From Tipula vernalis (lineage: Eukaryota; Arthropoda; Insecta; Diptera; Tipulidae): DNA of 64,000 bases. Position numbers and translations under genes: made by a program. Below, in pieces: positions 23,320-34,229 of the stretch. The DNA lies in NCBI GenBank assembly GCA_958295665.1, contig OY282558.1:351397034-351461033 (forward strand), read 5' to 3'. Below the pieces are notes generated by a model. The model saw only the letters and a program-made list of their open reading frames with translations, made no database searches and had not been told where the DNA came from. The first letter of the stretch is position 1. Each line of letters opens with the position of its first letter.

Positions 23320-23970
23320 CAGTCCTAACCAAAACTATTTGTACCTGCTACATTTTTGATGCAACGTAACGGAAACAACTTTAAAAATTATATAAATAAT
23401 AAACTTTTTGAAAACATTAATTTAAATTCAATAAATTTAATTACCCTGCTTTGCATTTCTATTAAAAAATTTTTTAAATTTTAGTTCTAGGAGTAATTAC
23501 AGTTAATTTAGTTGTTGCCAAAATTATTTGTACCTACAAATTTGTGCAATAAGGATTAAAATAAAATAGAAAATCAATTAAATTTAAGATTATTTTTTGC
23601 TAATTAAATAATGATATAGTCACTCATGTTTTGTGTGCATATGGTCAGTTTTTGTTTATTCTCTATAACATCTCGCAAGTGGTTCAAAAATTTGTTGTTA
23701 ACATCACCTACAATTTGATCCCACTCGGTTTTCTTAGCACCCTGCCACAAATGTTTGGTCTTGTTAGATCATGAATACCTTCCACTTTAATTTAGGCCTC
23801 CGCAAGTTTAAATCGAAACCATGCTCTGGCCGAGGCAAATAATTTGATTCAAGATTTTTGTATAATTTTGTGGTAATGACTCTTCTTATGTATGGGAGCA
23901 TTATTGTACTGAAGAGCAAATTGAGGACCGACTAATTTATCATCAACCAGGAATGTTACTTCATCAAATA
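23320..23970 (-). pseudogene. Tc1-like transposon relic
   Basis: The plus-strand end CAGTCCTAACCAAAAC, continuing CTATTTGTACC, preceded by TA, looks like a Tc1-type terminal repeat. A similar CCAAAATTATTTGTACCTAC occurs about 200 bases inward (23517-23537), an IR/DR-like spacing. Further in, the minus strand reads FALQYNNAPIHKKSHYHK, matching the Tc1 'QQDNAPIH' block with the catalytic Asp replaced by Asn. It is followed in another frame by LPRPEHGFDLN, a decayed 'P..SPDLNPIE'. Several stops and frameshifts; the opposite terminal repeat is missing or unrecognised, so the copy is truncated and dead. Confidence 0.6.
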
Positions 23971-24529
23971 AACCAAAACAGAACATTCTCGAACATTGCC
24001 GAGAATGGTAACGACATTTAAATTACTTAGGACACAGATATTAACACTTGAACAATTAATTAAAGCTTCGATCATTGATAAGTCTCTTATTGTGGGTGAA
24101 GCATGGTATTGTAGCTGATAAAACTCTTCTAGCAATAATAGTGATATGATTTTCGTAGAAGACGGTACCAACAAAGTTATTACATGTGACGACGAAGGTG
24201 AATATGACGTAGAACGAATTTTCAATGATATGTAATAAAATTCTACAAATTTAATAGAAAAACGTTCAATTTCAATAATTTTTATTTTATTTCGTCTATA
24301 AGTAAATCAAAAAAAAATAATAATAATAATAATAAAAGAATATAAATATGTAAATTTATAAAAATATTAATATCAATATCACATTTCGGTTCACTTTAAA
24401 TATTGCTTGAATTTAAAATGATAAGTATTAATCAATTACATATTTGCTGTAATACGAGTATCTTAAATTTCAATATTTTATATCAAATTTACCATATTTA
24501 CATTATTTACATTAATTATCAAATAAATC
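23971..24529. other. No gene seen; AAT microsatellite at ~24310-24345
   Basis: The open frame at 24225-23956 (minus) has no recognisable motif. An (AAT)n run lies near 24311-24335. This stretch separates the Tc1 relic from the hAT relic. Confidence 0.5.
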
Positions 24530-25495
24530 TTTGTTTAATTTGATAAGGAGTATCTCGTCTAAGATATCTCCAGAAAGCCTACTTCTTTGCGGTGTTAAGA
24601 TTAAAGATAGCGCACTAAAGGACCTTTCCACAGAAACTTGCGTTGCAGGAATGGTAAGAGCAATTACGGCTAGCTGGTACAGTTCAGGATACTCGTATTT
24701 ATTTCTCTCCCAATATTGTAAAACATTTTCCTGGGAGTGAATCTAAATTTACTTTCGCATTTGTTTTATCCGTTTCCGACAAATTCGTCGAATTTAAATA
24801 ATTGAAATGGTTGTAAAAAACACATTGCGGCTTTGAAATTGTCTAACGAGAATAACTGTAGTTCTCTAAATTTCATGTCTCGCTTTAAATCGGCAGACAT
24901 CTATTTTTCACACAAGTTTAAAGATAATGAGCATTGCAGCCATTCTTTAAAGAAGTCATTATATATCTATATAGTCAACTGTGAAGATTGAAATTTTATT
25001 GCTGCTTCATGATTCGGTTTAAAAGATTCTAAAAAAATGTTCCATACATTTAAATTGGTCCTCAGAAATCCTATGTTGGGATCACTTCGACCCAGTTGCT
25101 TGTAATTATTAATTATTAGGATATATATTAGGAACGTTGAACCCCATCTTGTGGCTACGTTGAGAACGGGTATTTTTTCACTGTCTAGCAAAAATGGATT
25201 TCTATATTTTATAGTCTTTAATTTTTTTATATAATTTCGGATGAAATTTAGTTTTTCAGTTATATCGGGTTGGTTGATTACTGAGTTTGCGACTGATTTT
25301 TTATAATCAATAAATTGCTGTGAGATAGATTTAATGTAGTCAACGATACTATGGAAATTTAGTTTAAATCCTAACGCTCTCTCTAAAGGATTTATAATTT
25401 CTTGAAATCCTTGGTAATCTATAATTGCCAGTGGAAGGGAATGAATGGTTACATGAATGGTTTGGTTCAATCTTTGCTCATTGTTGCTCATCTTT
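24530..25495 (-). pseudogene. hAT-family transposase relic
   Basis: A 174-residue frame (25491-24967) contains SLPLAIIDYQ near its start and VLNVATRWGSTFLIY at its middle, matching the hAT 'C.aH.lqL.v.d' and 'D..TRWnSty.Ml' regions. After stops, the minus strand at about 24760-24535 reads WERNKYEYPELYQLAVIAL, then IPATQVSVERSFSALSLI. This is the hAT C-terminal dimerisation domain (PF05699) with its signature S-x-ERxFS. hAT enzymes excise and insert by a DDE mechanism. The frame is broken between 24967 and 24760 and the N-terminal zinc finger and first catalytic region are missing, so it is non-functional. The plus-strand frame at 24531-24740 is only its antisense. Confidence 0.75.
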
Positions 25496-25995
25496 GTTCA
25501 TCATTGTTTGCTTTGTTCACCGGGTTTTCCGTGACCATTCACAAAAGTCTAAATATGGAATCTTCAATAAGAATGCCGTATATGAGTAATGGTATATTTT
25601 AAAATGTACGGTGCAGGTTTAGATGATTAACTTTACAGAACTGTGCTAGTTTGTATTTCTCGTTGTCAACAAATAAATTATAAATTTCAATTTTTAATTA
25701 AATAATTAATGTAAGGTTCCTCCTTCGAACCCAAAATAGAATAACTTATAGAATTTTTAAACCAAAAATGTAAAATTTAAATACTGAGCGAACAGCAGCC
25801 GGCTATATATGCATTGGTTTCTCAGGCCCATAAAAGAGGCTCGAAATGATCCAATAGAAACTTATGCATAAAGGTTTTCAAATAATTCTTTTACGTTGGT
25901 TTTTTATTTTATATTTTTTGTGTGTGCATTAAAAACACATGAATTTTAAAACTCAACGTCATAAAGAACAAAAAGAATTCTTGTTTCACACATTT
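25496..25995. other. No gene seen
   Basis: AT-rich sequence between the hAT relic and the first hairpin element. It may contain the 5' end of the hAT copy; no terminal repeat was recognised. Confidence 0.45.
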
Positions 25996-26148
25996 AAGGT
26001 TGATTCACCAGATTTGTCCATTGAGTTCGTCAAGAAAATGACAACTTGACGGAGTTAAAAATATATTATCTCTCTTTTGTGCCCAGCGAGATAACATATT
26101 TGTCATTTTCTTAACGAGCTCAATGGACAAATCTGGTGAATCAACCTT
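25996..26148. repeat. Foldback element, 48-bp arms, 57-bp loop
   Basis: The left arm (25996-26043, starting AAGGTTGATTCACCAGATTT) and right arm (26101-26148) are inverted copies with two mismatches in 48. The unit could be a tiny foldback MITE or a hairpin RNA source. Confidence 0.85.
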
Positions 26149-26553
26149 TAGACTAAATGCTTGTGAGTTCATCGAAAGAAGAAACAAAACTGAAATTTGA
26201 TGAATATCCACATTCGCAACACAAATTTCATACTTTATTATGTTGAGTTTAAAAACTCATTTGTTTTAAAATATACAATTGCACACTCAAAACTGAATGA
26301 TTTTCAATGTCTGCTCTTCTACCAAAAGAATTTCATTGTGCAAGCTAAACAAATTCATTTGAGTTTTTATCAATGTGAATTGAAACATAAAACAGAAAAG
26401 AGAATTTGGATATTCAAGAAAAACCGAAAACTTCTCTAACGCGAAACAAAAAACTCTTGATATTCGTATTTTACTTTTTATGTGTGTGTTGAATTTACTC
26501 ATTCTCAAATAATGGTACAAATGAACAATTCACTCCTCAGTTTTTCGATGTCT

Positions 26554-26737
26554 GCTCCCGATATCTGCTATCGAGAGCCGGTAAACTAAACTTATTTCAC
26601 ATGACGTTATCATTTTTAATTCAATTATTTTGCGAAAACTAGGTACGAAAAATATTTGGCTCTACCTATCTATTTCTACGGAGCGCTATCGGGAGCCACT
26701 TTTTATATGACGGCTCTCGATAGCAGCTATCCGGAGC
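26554..26737. mobile_element. 184-bp MITE-like element with 27-bp TIRs
   Basis: The left GCTCCCGATATCTGCTATCG (26554-26580 in full) and the right arm (26711-26737) are inverted repeats with two mismatches in 27. A further copy of the motif CTATCGGGAGCC lies just inside the right end (26686-26697). No coding capacity. No target duplication could be assigned. Confidence 0.7.
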
Positions 26738-27298
26738 GAATAAGAAAACGCAGCTAGTGTATGTTCTAAAGGTGAGAAAAATAAAATTGTATATTTGTAA
26801 ATATTACTACCACTGTTCGAAGCTGTCAAATGTTCGCCGTAATTTTCGCTTTTTACAAGATTATAATTCTTTCATGTGTGTGATAATTTCGCTCATCAGT
26901 AGAAAATAAATTTTCTCAAATTAGATTGAACAATAGTTTTATTTTGCGCGATATACGATAAGTTCAAAGGATATCCCGAGGGTTCGACGGGGCGCGGTTC
27001 TGTGGGGCAGCGGTTGGACGGGCAACGGTTCATCGGGGGCGGTACGTGGAGCAATGTTTCGGAGAGCAATAGTTTTCGAGGTCGCAGTTCTTCGCGGTAA
27101 CGGCTCGTTGAGGAGTGATTCGCCGGAAAGCAGTTGTTTTCAGTGGTGGGCGAGGAGGGTGATTGGACTCGGGCTGATCGGTTTTGGTTTAGGTAGGAAG
27201 TAGGTTGTTTGTGGGAAGTATATGGTGTGTGATTTTCTTCTTCTTCTTGTTTGTATTTTTGCTGAGTGAGTGTTTTTTTTTATATAGTTCGTCGAGTA
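26738..27298. other. GC-enriched unclassified repeat, left of the P-like insertion
   Basis: From about 26975 the sequence becomes G-rich (GGGGCGCGGTTC, GGGGGCGGTACG), unlike its surroundings, and the same character resumes after 30559 to about 31300. The P-like transposon therefore probably landed inside a foreign, GC-richer element, whose family I do not recognise. No coding frame is supported. Confidence 0.45.
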
Positions 27299-27307
27299 GT
27301 TGTGGGG

Positions 27308-27336
27308 CACAAATCACTTATAATAGATTACGCCTT
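27308..27336 (+). repeat. Left terminal inverted repeat of the P-like transposon
   Basis: 29 bases, identical in reverse complement to 30521-30549. Flanked outside by the duplicated target GTTGTGGGG. Confidence 0.95.
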
Positions 27337-27464
27337 GGGCACTTTGCCTATTTGGATTATAAAATAAACGGCAGTCAAATGACGTCAATTGAGACTGAAC
27401 AGTTTTGTTTCACAATATCGTTGTATGTAATTGAATCTAAAAATTAAATTAAATTAAATAAATA

Positions 27465-30350
27465 ATGCAGTGCGCCGTATTTAATTGTTGTAATAACAAT
27501 ATAAATAATTGTTCATATAGTTTTCATTCTTTTCCAACAAATAAAAATAAGACATTGTTGAAAGCATGGATCCTGTTTTGTAGGAGGAAAGAAATATTCA
27601 ACCATAATACATCCAGAATTTGTAGCGCCCATTTTACTGACAATGAGTTTGCAAACAAGTTAGAGCATAAAATGGGTAAGAATTATTATAAAAAATTTTG
27701 TTAGTTGAGTTGTAATTTTAATATTATATCAAGGATTTTCAAAAATTCTAAAATTAAAATCGGGTGCGATGCCAACTTTGCGACCAGTTTGTGAAGTGAA
27801 CGAAAGAGTTTTGTTAAGGAATCAAAATCGATTGTCTCGAATCCAAAGACGAGAAGACAAAGAAATGATTAAATCATTACTTGGTGAATCAAATTTCAGT
27901 TTACCCGAGCTTGTGTATTGCGAATCAAATGATTTAGAAGAAATGGTATATGATAATAACAATGATCGGGAAGAGCCAGAAAAACAAATAAATAAATCGG
28001 AATTTGATGCCTTAAAGGACGAGATGTATGTATTTAGTTTGTTATAAAACATGAGAATTAACCGCTATAATGTTATCATAATTTTAGGGACAATTTTAAA
28101 CAGAAAAAGCTTACCGAAATTCAAAAGTTAAAAGCCGAAATTCAAAATTTAAAAGACCATGCAGACTTGCTTAAAATGAATTTAGAGAGAAAAGATTTTG
28201 AACTACAGAATTTAGAAAGTAAATTGAGAGAACTATTTACACCAGGCCAGATACAAAAATTAAAAAACGGCATTAATAAACGTATGCAATGGGCAGAAGC
28301 TGACATCGCCAGATCTATTACACTGTATTCGGCCAGCCCTAGAGCTTATAAATTATTAAAACAAAAGCAATTTCCTCTTCCTGCTGTCCGCACTCTCCAG
28401 AAATGGGCACAACAAATTGATATTTCTCCAGGGATTCTTGAACCGGTTATGAAAATTATGAAAGCAGCAACTGAACTAAGTGAATCCCAGAAAGTTTGTA
28501 TCTTGAGTTTTGACGAAATGAAGATTAGGGAAACTTATTGCTACGACCGGTCATCGGATTCCACGTATAAACCTGCAAAATATTGTCAAGTTGGAATGTT
28601 GAGAGGTATACGTGAATTATTATTACTATTGTACATTTTATTTTAATAAAATGAATTCTTATCAATTTCAGGGTTAATCTCCAAATGGAAACAACCATTT
28701 TATTACGATTTCGATCGTAAAATGACGAAACAAATTTTGTTCGAAATATTACAAAAAGCGGAAGATTGTGGTTACACTGTGGTGGCTATAACTAGTGATC
28801 TCGGAGGAGGTAATCGAGGGCTATACAAGGAATTAAACATAGAAACACATAAACCATGGTATGATTATTAAATTATATTTCTCATGTAAAATTTATTAAT
28901 TTTTTTTTTATTAGGTTTATCTTTGGAAACAATAAAATATACGTATTTGCGGACGTACCTCACCTTATTATGCTTATAAGGAATCATTTTATTGATAATG
29001 GTTTTTTGATAAACGGTAAATGCGTAAAGAAACAAATAATTTTGAAACTTCTATCGTGTACATCAACAGAACTGACCATTATTCACAAAATTTCCAGTAA
29101 CCATTTAAGTGTTGCTCAAGCAGAAAGACAAAAAGTCAAAATGGCTACCAAACTTTTTCCCATACCGTAGCACAAGCTCTCTCGAGGGCCATCGACCTAC
29201 GATTGATAGAAGACGAAAATTGGGAAGAGTGTTACAATTTATTTAAGCTTGTACAATTGGAAATATTTTAATATTATGTACATATTTAAATCATTATTTT
29301 TTTAGACTAACGATTGGTTTGATGTGATGAACGTCAGAGTATATTCTGCTGATTCCAGAGAGCGAGTTCAGGCCTACGGACTAGCCATTAAAGTGCAGAA
29401 TGACATCTTAGATAGGATGACCAAAATGATGAATGAGATGCTAGTATTGGGAAAGAATACATTACTACCGTTTCAAAAAGGTAAACTATTTTATGTTAAT
29501 GTATTATTATTAAAAATTATTATTATTTTTTATAGGAATTATTCAATCAAATATCGCATTAAAATTGTTAACAACGTTTCAATTTTAAATACATTTTGTC
29601 GTATCGTTTAAACCAGGATGTTTTAGAAAATTTTTTTGGTACTATCCGTGCAAAGGGTGGTCTGCACGATCACCCTGATAGGCAGGAATTCAAATACCGT
29701 TTGAGATCCTACATTTTGGGGCATAATGAAGGGGTAATATCTGAAAATGCAAATGTGGCAAATGACGATAAACCTGATTTGGTAACATCAGAATCAACGC
29801 TAACAGGTAACAAAATTAGCTTTCGTCTTAATAAATTATTAAAATTTTCTTTCAACAATTTTTAGGACAAATTTTTAGAAATGTTTCTGGGTTAAACGAA
29901 AATCCCGAAGATTTTCAGGAAGATAATTATTTTTCATTGATGGAATATGACGGACTTGAAAATCTTGCTGGATATATATATATATGTCATAAATTGCATA
30001 AAGAAGTCCCCAATATTCGAGTAGATTCCACATTCCATTCGGTGAACCCCCATTTTTCTTATACTTGGGTTGATCAATTAAATGAAGGGGGCCTGTCAAA
30101 ACCCACTCAGAGTATGATGATACACATGTCCTCGTTGGAATCTATTTTCAATGATGCAAATGGGGATGAATTATTAATAACAAGGGACTATCAGCAGCAT
30201 CTGTTGTTATTAGCAAAAGACATCGACTGTGATAAAAGAGTAAAAAAATTATTCTTTAGGGCAAGAATGTTTTTCAGAATTAGGAAACTAAATAAAGAAA
30301 TTTCTGAAACAAAATCAAGAAAAAGAAAATATAAAAAAATTATAACTTGA
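27465..30350 (+). pseudogene. P-element/THAP9-like transposase, multi-exon, two 1-bp frameshifts
   Basis: GTP-dependent DDE-type transposase family. The N-terminal THAP zinc finger starts MQCAVFNCCNN (C2CH: the Cys pair, LLKAWILFC, ICSAHF). After introns at about 27676-27733 and 28027-28088 comes a coiled coil (LKAEIQNLKDHADLL), then the helical P-element domain with MQWAEADIARSITLY. Catalytic Asp 1 is in LSFDEM (about 28510), Asp 2 in SDLGGGN (about 28796), and Glu in LNQDVLENFFG (about 29605-29637). C-terminal blocks YDGLENLAGY and WVDQLNEGGL follow. Further introns lie near 28605-28672, 28860-28914, 29250-29306, 29481-29535 and 29806-29864, all GT-AG. Two single-base changes in T runs break the frame, at about 29154-29158 (one T short) and 29583-29586 (one T extra). 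All key residues remain. The breaks could be real or homopolymer assembly errors. Confidence 0.9.
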
Positions 30351-30520
30351 ATGTGTTTTTAATATAAAATATAATATTTATCCAAAAAATAGTTTTTTAT
30401 TTACATATATTATACATTTATTAGACAAATTAATTATTTTTCATACAATTCCTTTGCAATATTTTACTAGCAAGTCTCAGTTGACGTAATGCGCAGTAAA
30501 CTACGAAAACGAAATCCACG

Positions 30521-30549
30521 AAGGCGTAATCTATTATAAGTGATTTGTG
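30521..30549 (-). repeat. Right terminal inverted repeat of the P-like transposon
   Basis: 29 bases, identical in reverse complement to 27308-27336. Ends GTGATTTGTG, followed by the second copy of the target duplication. Confidence 0.95.
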
Positions 30550-30558
30550 GTTGTGGGG

Positions 30559-32355
30559 ATTGTATTGTTGATAGCAAGTTAAAGTTGGAATGTATGAATA
30601 GTTTTATTGTTGGTTTGTTTGTTGTGAGTGGATGGTTTCGTCACGGTTGTTCTTGTTAGGAATGGATAATCAGTTCGAGCGGGGGGGGGGGGGGAGGGAG
30701 GGGATTAGATGGGATCTCACTTTTGGATTGTGTTTTCGGTGACTTGTGTTTTCTGAATTTTCGAGCCACATAGGAACTTTATGTGAAGATTTAACATTTC
30801 ACTGAGGGCACGATTCACCGAGGGATTCGTGTTGGGGGTTTCGGGGGATCCTTGGTGGAATGATTTTGGTATGAGACTTCGTGAACTTTTATTTTTATTA
30901 ATTTTTTTTTTGAGTTGGTTACTTGTTCTTGGCGGGAATAATTGTGATGGGGTTGTTTATTTGTAGCAGGCAGATTGGCGGTGGAGTTTAGGCATTTTGG
31001 TTTTCATTGGTTGTTAGCGGTCAAGTTTTTGGGATTGTTCGAACGAATTGTGTACCGGAGGAAGAGGAGGGCGCTCGCTCGGCGGGCCACGGTAGTGAGT
31101 GGAGGAGGGTTATAGACGGTGTATTTTTTATAAATAATTTATTTGGGAGCGACTCGGGGTCTTGTTTTCCAAAATCTTCCATCCCGGCTCCTACGTCCCC
31201 CGAAGTTCAAATCTAAAGCTTTTCGGAGGGCGAAGCGGAGGAGGGGGAGGGGAGCGCAGCGGCGTCCCGCGTGCTCGTGACAGTTACCGAACCCATTAGC
31301 CTTTACAATTCTATTTATATTTTTGGTTATTTTCGTTTCGTAACCGAAATCCCTATTTTCCAGAATTTGTAAAAAGCAAGATTTTGGAAGACAAGATTTC
31401 GTACACAACCGGATTGGATGTTGAAATTGATCGGATTGAGTTCAATTCCCCTTTTCGTTCGGTATTGGAGGTGGCTATTTTTCGGTGAACTATTTTTCGA
31501 TGAGTTTTTGTTACGAGGAGTTGTGATTTCGTGAAGTTGTTGTTCTCTGGGGTGTTGTTCTATGAATTGTTTTCCGTCTGTTGTTGTTCGTTTGATTGTT
31601 GTTTCGCGGAGTTGTGTTTCGATGAATTTTCGAGGAATCATTTCAAAGTAATATTTTAAAGTTACAAAATTCCTTCCACAAGTTATATTTTTTGAATATT
31701 TTATATTGTGAAATTTGTGAAGCTCTTTTTCGAATCGAATAATTTTATTGTGTTATTTAATGATGATTACCTTCCTAGAAATGGCAAACAACTAATTAAT
31801 TTGATTTAGATTTAATTTCCAGAGAAATTAAGGACCGAGATAATGAACTTAATTAATTACTTATGCTACAGCATAAGACCTTTAATAATTTTAGTTTATT
31901 TTAATAAGTAGATTTAGTTTCTGCTGTTTTATGGAGTGAGGTATGGGGATTGGTTTGGGGAATCAAAATGGGTTTAGGAGGTAAAGGGAAGACTTATGAC
32001 TAATTTCTTTATTTGCATTATATTTTTGAATTTTTGTTCTGTATTTGTTTTGTTTTGTATTAGGAAGGAATTTTTCATTATATTAATAAGCTAATATATA
32101 CATATATAGTTACCAGGAGGATTTTAAGTTTTAACAATTTTAGCTTATTTTAAGACTAGTACTTAATAGGATAATAATAATAATTAATTAACTCCTGATT
32201 TAGATTTAGAGATTCTGAGTAACCGGTCAATGCTTCCAGGAAAAACAAGCATTCAATCACTTAGTTACTCGTAAGTTGTATTGTCTTGCGCTAACTAATT
32301 TATTTTTATTTTTTAAAATTTTTATTTTTTTTAAAAATGGTACTAAAAATTTACT
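30559..32355. other. GC-enriched then AT-rich repeat region; G14 run; no gene supported
   Basis: Continues the host sequence of the P-like insertion. G runs at 30681-30707 (14 G, then GGG and GGGG) could form a G-quadruplex. The 31020-31260 part is GC-rich (GGAGGAAGAGGAGGGCGCTC, GGCGGGCC). After about 31640 it becomes AT-rich. Short frames on both strands have no motif. It could be part of an LTR element, but no paired LTR was proven. Confidence 0.4.
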
Positions 32356-32500
32356 AACTATCGACTACATAGGTGTATCCGGGTCGAGTCTGTCCCAGCT
32401 AATAATTCTTTTCTATCTTTAGGTTTTGTTATATGTAAAATGGTGTACAATTTTTGCTATAATGCTTGGCTGTATATCCAAATCAACTAGCCAATCAATA
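32356..32500 (+). repeat. Dispersed repeat pair, left copy
   Basis: ACTATCGACTACATAGGTGT, GGGTCGAGTCTGTCCCA, GTTTTGTTATATGTAAA and CTATAATGCTTGGC match 35822-35990 in the same orientation. A shorter word around TTGTATTGTC(T/G)TGCGCTAACTA also occurs near 32278, 32670 and 35770. The two copies bracket the Tc1 and mariner elements. They could be LTRs or internal repeats of a larger, older element. Confidence 0.65.
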
Positions 32501-32698
32501 CATCTCATTACATTATGTTATGAGAGTTTAAATATTTCTTTAGTTTAATTTTAATGTAGCAGTTAGAGACAAATAATCAATTTTGACTTGGATTTTCAGA
32601 AATATGGGTAAATCCTCGTTCAGCCTCCAAAAGCTCTAAATATTGAGCTATCATGTAGCGTAGAAATTGTATTGTCGTGTGCTAACTACTTTATCATA

Positions 32699-34214
32699 TA
32701 CCTGCAGTTCACTTGAATAGGAACGACAGTTTTTTGGAATATTTCGAAATCGATCCAACTTTTTCAAGATTGTCTTTTACAGGATTAGCACTTGCTCAAA
32801 ATGACAAAATTTTTAAATAAAAAGAAATTAGTAGGCCAGAAGAATTTTATTTTATTTTGTTTTTTCTTAAAAAGTGTGATATTTGTTTGTTTCACTTGAA
32901 TAGAAACGACCATAAGTGTTAGCAACTTAAACTTAACTTAAATTATTTTTTTTAAAAACGTTACCAATTTAACATAAACAAATAAAAATATGGGTCGAGG
33001 AAAAGAACTTAGTAAGGAAGAAATAGCCCAAATTCAAGTACTACACATCGAAAATTATTCTCTGCAAGCAATTGCAGATAAAATAGGAAGAAGTAAAACT
33101 GTAATTTTCAATTTTACAAAAAATCCAAGTAAATATGGCTCAAACAACAAAGGCCGAATTGTGGAGGCCACATCTGCAGCCGACAAGCGGGCTATACTAA
33201 GGACAGCATCCAATTGCGCATTGTCTTGTGCAAAAATTAAAGCAAAAGTTGGTGTGGGGGCGAGCCGAATAACAGTATGGAGAGTGATTAAAAAATCAGA
33301 TCACCTTATTCGAAGAAAGCTTCAAAAGAAACCACCTCTAAATCAGGAGAGGAAACAGAAAAGATTGGATTTCTCGAGGCAACATGTGACATGGGCTGAA
33401 AAATGGAAACGTGTCGTTTTTTCTGATGAGAAGAAATTTAACCTCGATGGCCCCGATGGGTTTAATTATTATTTCCCCGACCTTCGAAAAGAGGAAAAGT
33501 TCTTAACAAAACACCATAGCCGGGAAGAAGGCGTTATGGTGTGGGGGCGGTATCATTTTATGGTCCGTAGATTCAATGATACTTTTGGGCCATTGCCATG
33601 GATATATCAGCAAGATAATGCCCCTATCCATACGGCTAATATAATTAAAACATGGATATCGCAGGAAAACATAGAACTTTTGCCATGGCCACCGTATTCT
33701 CCCGATCTTAATATCATGGAAAACGTGTGGGGTTGGCTGTCTCGGAAAGTTTACGAAGGTAGTCGACAATTCGATAACAAAGAAAGCCTTATTAAGGCGA
33801 TAAATGAAGCCTGGAAGGAGATTTCTTTAGATTATTTAAAATCTTTGTATGACTCCATCTCCAGCAGGTTGTATGAAGTTATTTTTAATAAGGGAAGTAG
33901 TACGCATTACTAAAACCATGTAAACTAAATTAATTTTTAATAATAAATTGAACTCAATTGTATTTATAGTCAGCAACATAACTTTTTATTAAGATTAGTT
34001 AATCGTTCTTATTCAAGTGAACATTCAAATTTACCACTTTCTTAGAAAAAACAAGAAAGCAAAATTAATCATGAAAAAATAAATTTGTTTTTCCTTTAAT
34101 ATTTACTGCTTAATCAGAACTTATAATCCTGTAAAAGACAATCTTGAAAAAGTTGGATCGATTTCGAAATATTCCAAAAAAACTGTCGTTCCTATTCAAG
34201 TGAACTGCAGTGTA
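32699..34214 (+). mobile_element. Tc1-like transposon with long IR/DR ends and TA duplication
   Basis: Element 32701-34212 (1512 bp) is flanked by TA on both sides (32699-32700, 34213-34214). Terminal inverted repeats of about 85 bases (CTGCAGTTCACTTGAATAGG, then GATCCAACTTTTTCAAGATT) are almost perfect. A second shorter motif repeats inside each end in the same orientation as the outer one: GTTTCACTTGAATAGAAACG at about 32889-32910 and its counterpart at 34002-34022. This is the IR/DR layout seen in several Tc1 lineages. The left end lacks one base relative to the right. It carries one transposase gene. Confidence 0.93.
32990..33913 (+). CDS. Tc1-family transposase (DD34E), 307 aa, internal block missing
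   Basis: Cut-and-paste transposase. The N-terminal helix-turn-helix DNA-binding region is residues about 1-110 (GRGKELSKEEIAQIQVLH, LQAIADKIGRSKTVIFNF). Catalytic Asp 1 is in VFSDEKKFNLDGPDG, Asp 2 in YQQDNAPIHTA, and Glu in SPDLNIMENVWGWL. Exactly 34 residues separate Asp 2 from Glu, defining DD34E. The length is about 30 residues under the family norm. The gap falls between VMVWG and the Asp-2 strand, where most members have about 30 more residues (typically WGAF..G...L..I.G). The frame is open with no stops, so the deletion was in-frame. The enzyme is probably inactive. Start at MGRGKE, as usual for this subgroup. Confidence 0.9.
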   Translation: MGRGKELSKEEIAQIQVLHIENYSLQAIADKIGRSKTVIFNFTKNPSKYGSNNKGRIVEATSAADKRAILRTASNCALSCAKIKAKVGVGASRITVWRVIKKSDHLIRRKLQKKPPLNQERKQKRLDFSRQHVTWAEKWKRVVFSDEKKFNLDGPDGFNYYFPDLRKEEKFLTKHHSREEGVMVWGRYHFMVRRFNDTFGPLPWIYQQDNAPIHTANIIKTWISQENIELLPWPPYSPDLNIMENVWGWLSRKVYEGSRQFDNKESLIKAINEAWKEISLDYLKSLYDSISSRLYEVIFNKGSSTHY

Positions 34215-34229
34215 TATCACTAACATATT

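Larger units (their letters stand above)
27299..30558 (+). mobile_element. Full-length P-element-like (THAP) DNA transposon with target duplication
   Basis: The element (27308-30549, 3242 bp) has perfect 29-bp terminal inverted repeats (27308-27336 and 30521-30549, beginning CACAAATCACTTATAATAG). A direct repeat GTTGTGGGG (27299-27307 and 30550-30558) flanks it; P elements duplicate 8 bp, so one base may be chance. As in the Drosophila P element, shorter internal inverted repeats (GACGTCAATTGAGAC at 27381-27395, and TCTCAGTTGACGT at 30475-30487) lie inside the ends. It encodes one THAP-type transposase on the plus strand. Perfect TIRs and target duplication indicate a young insertion. Confidence 0.93.

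Noticed and set aside
24531..24740. 69-residue plus-strand frame
   Set aside because: Antisense of the hAT dimerisation domain.
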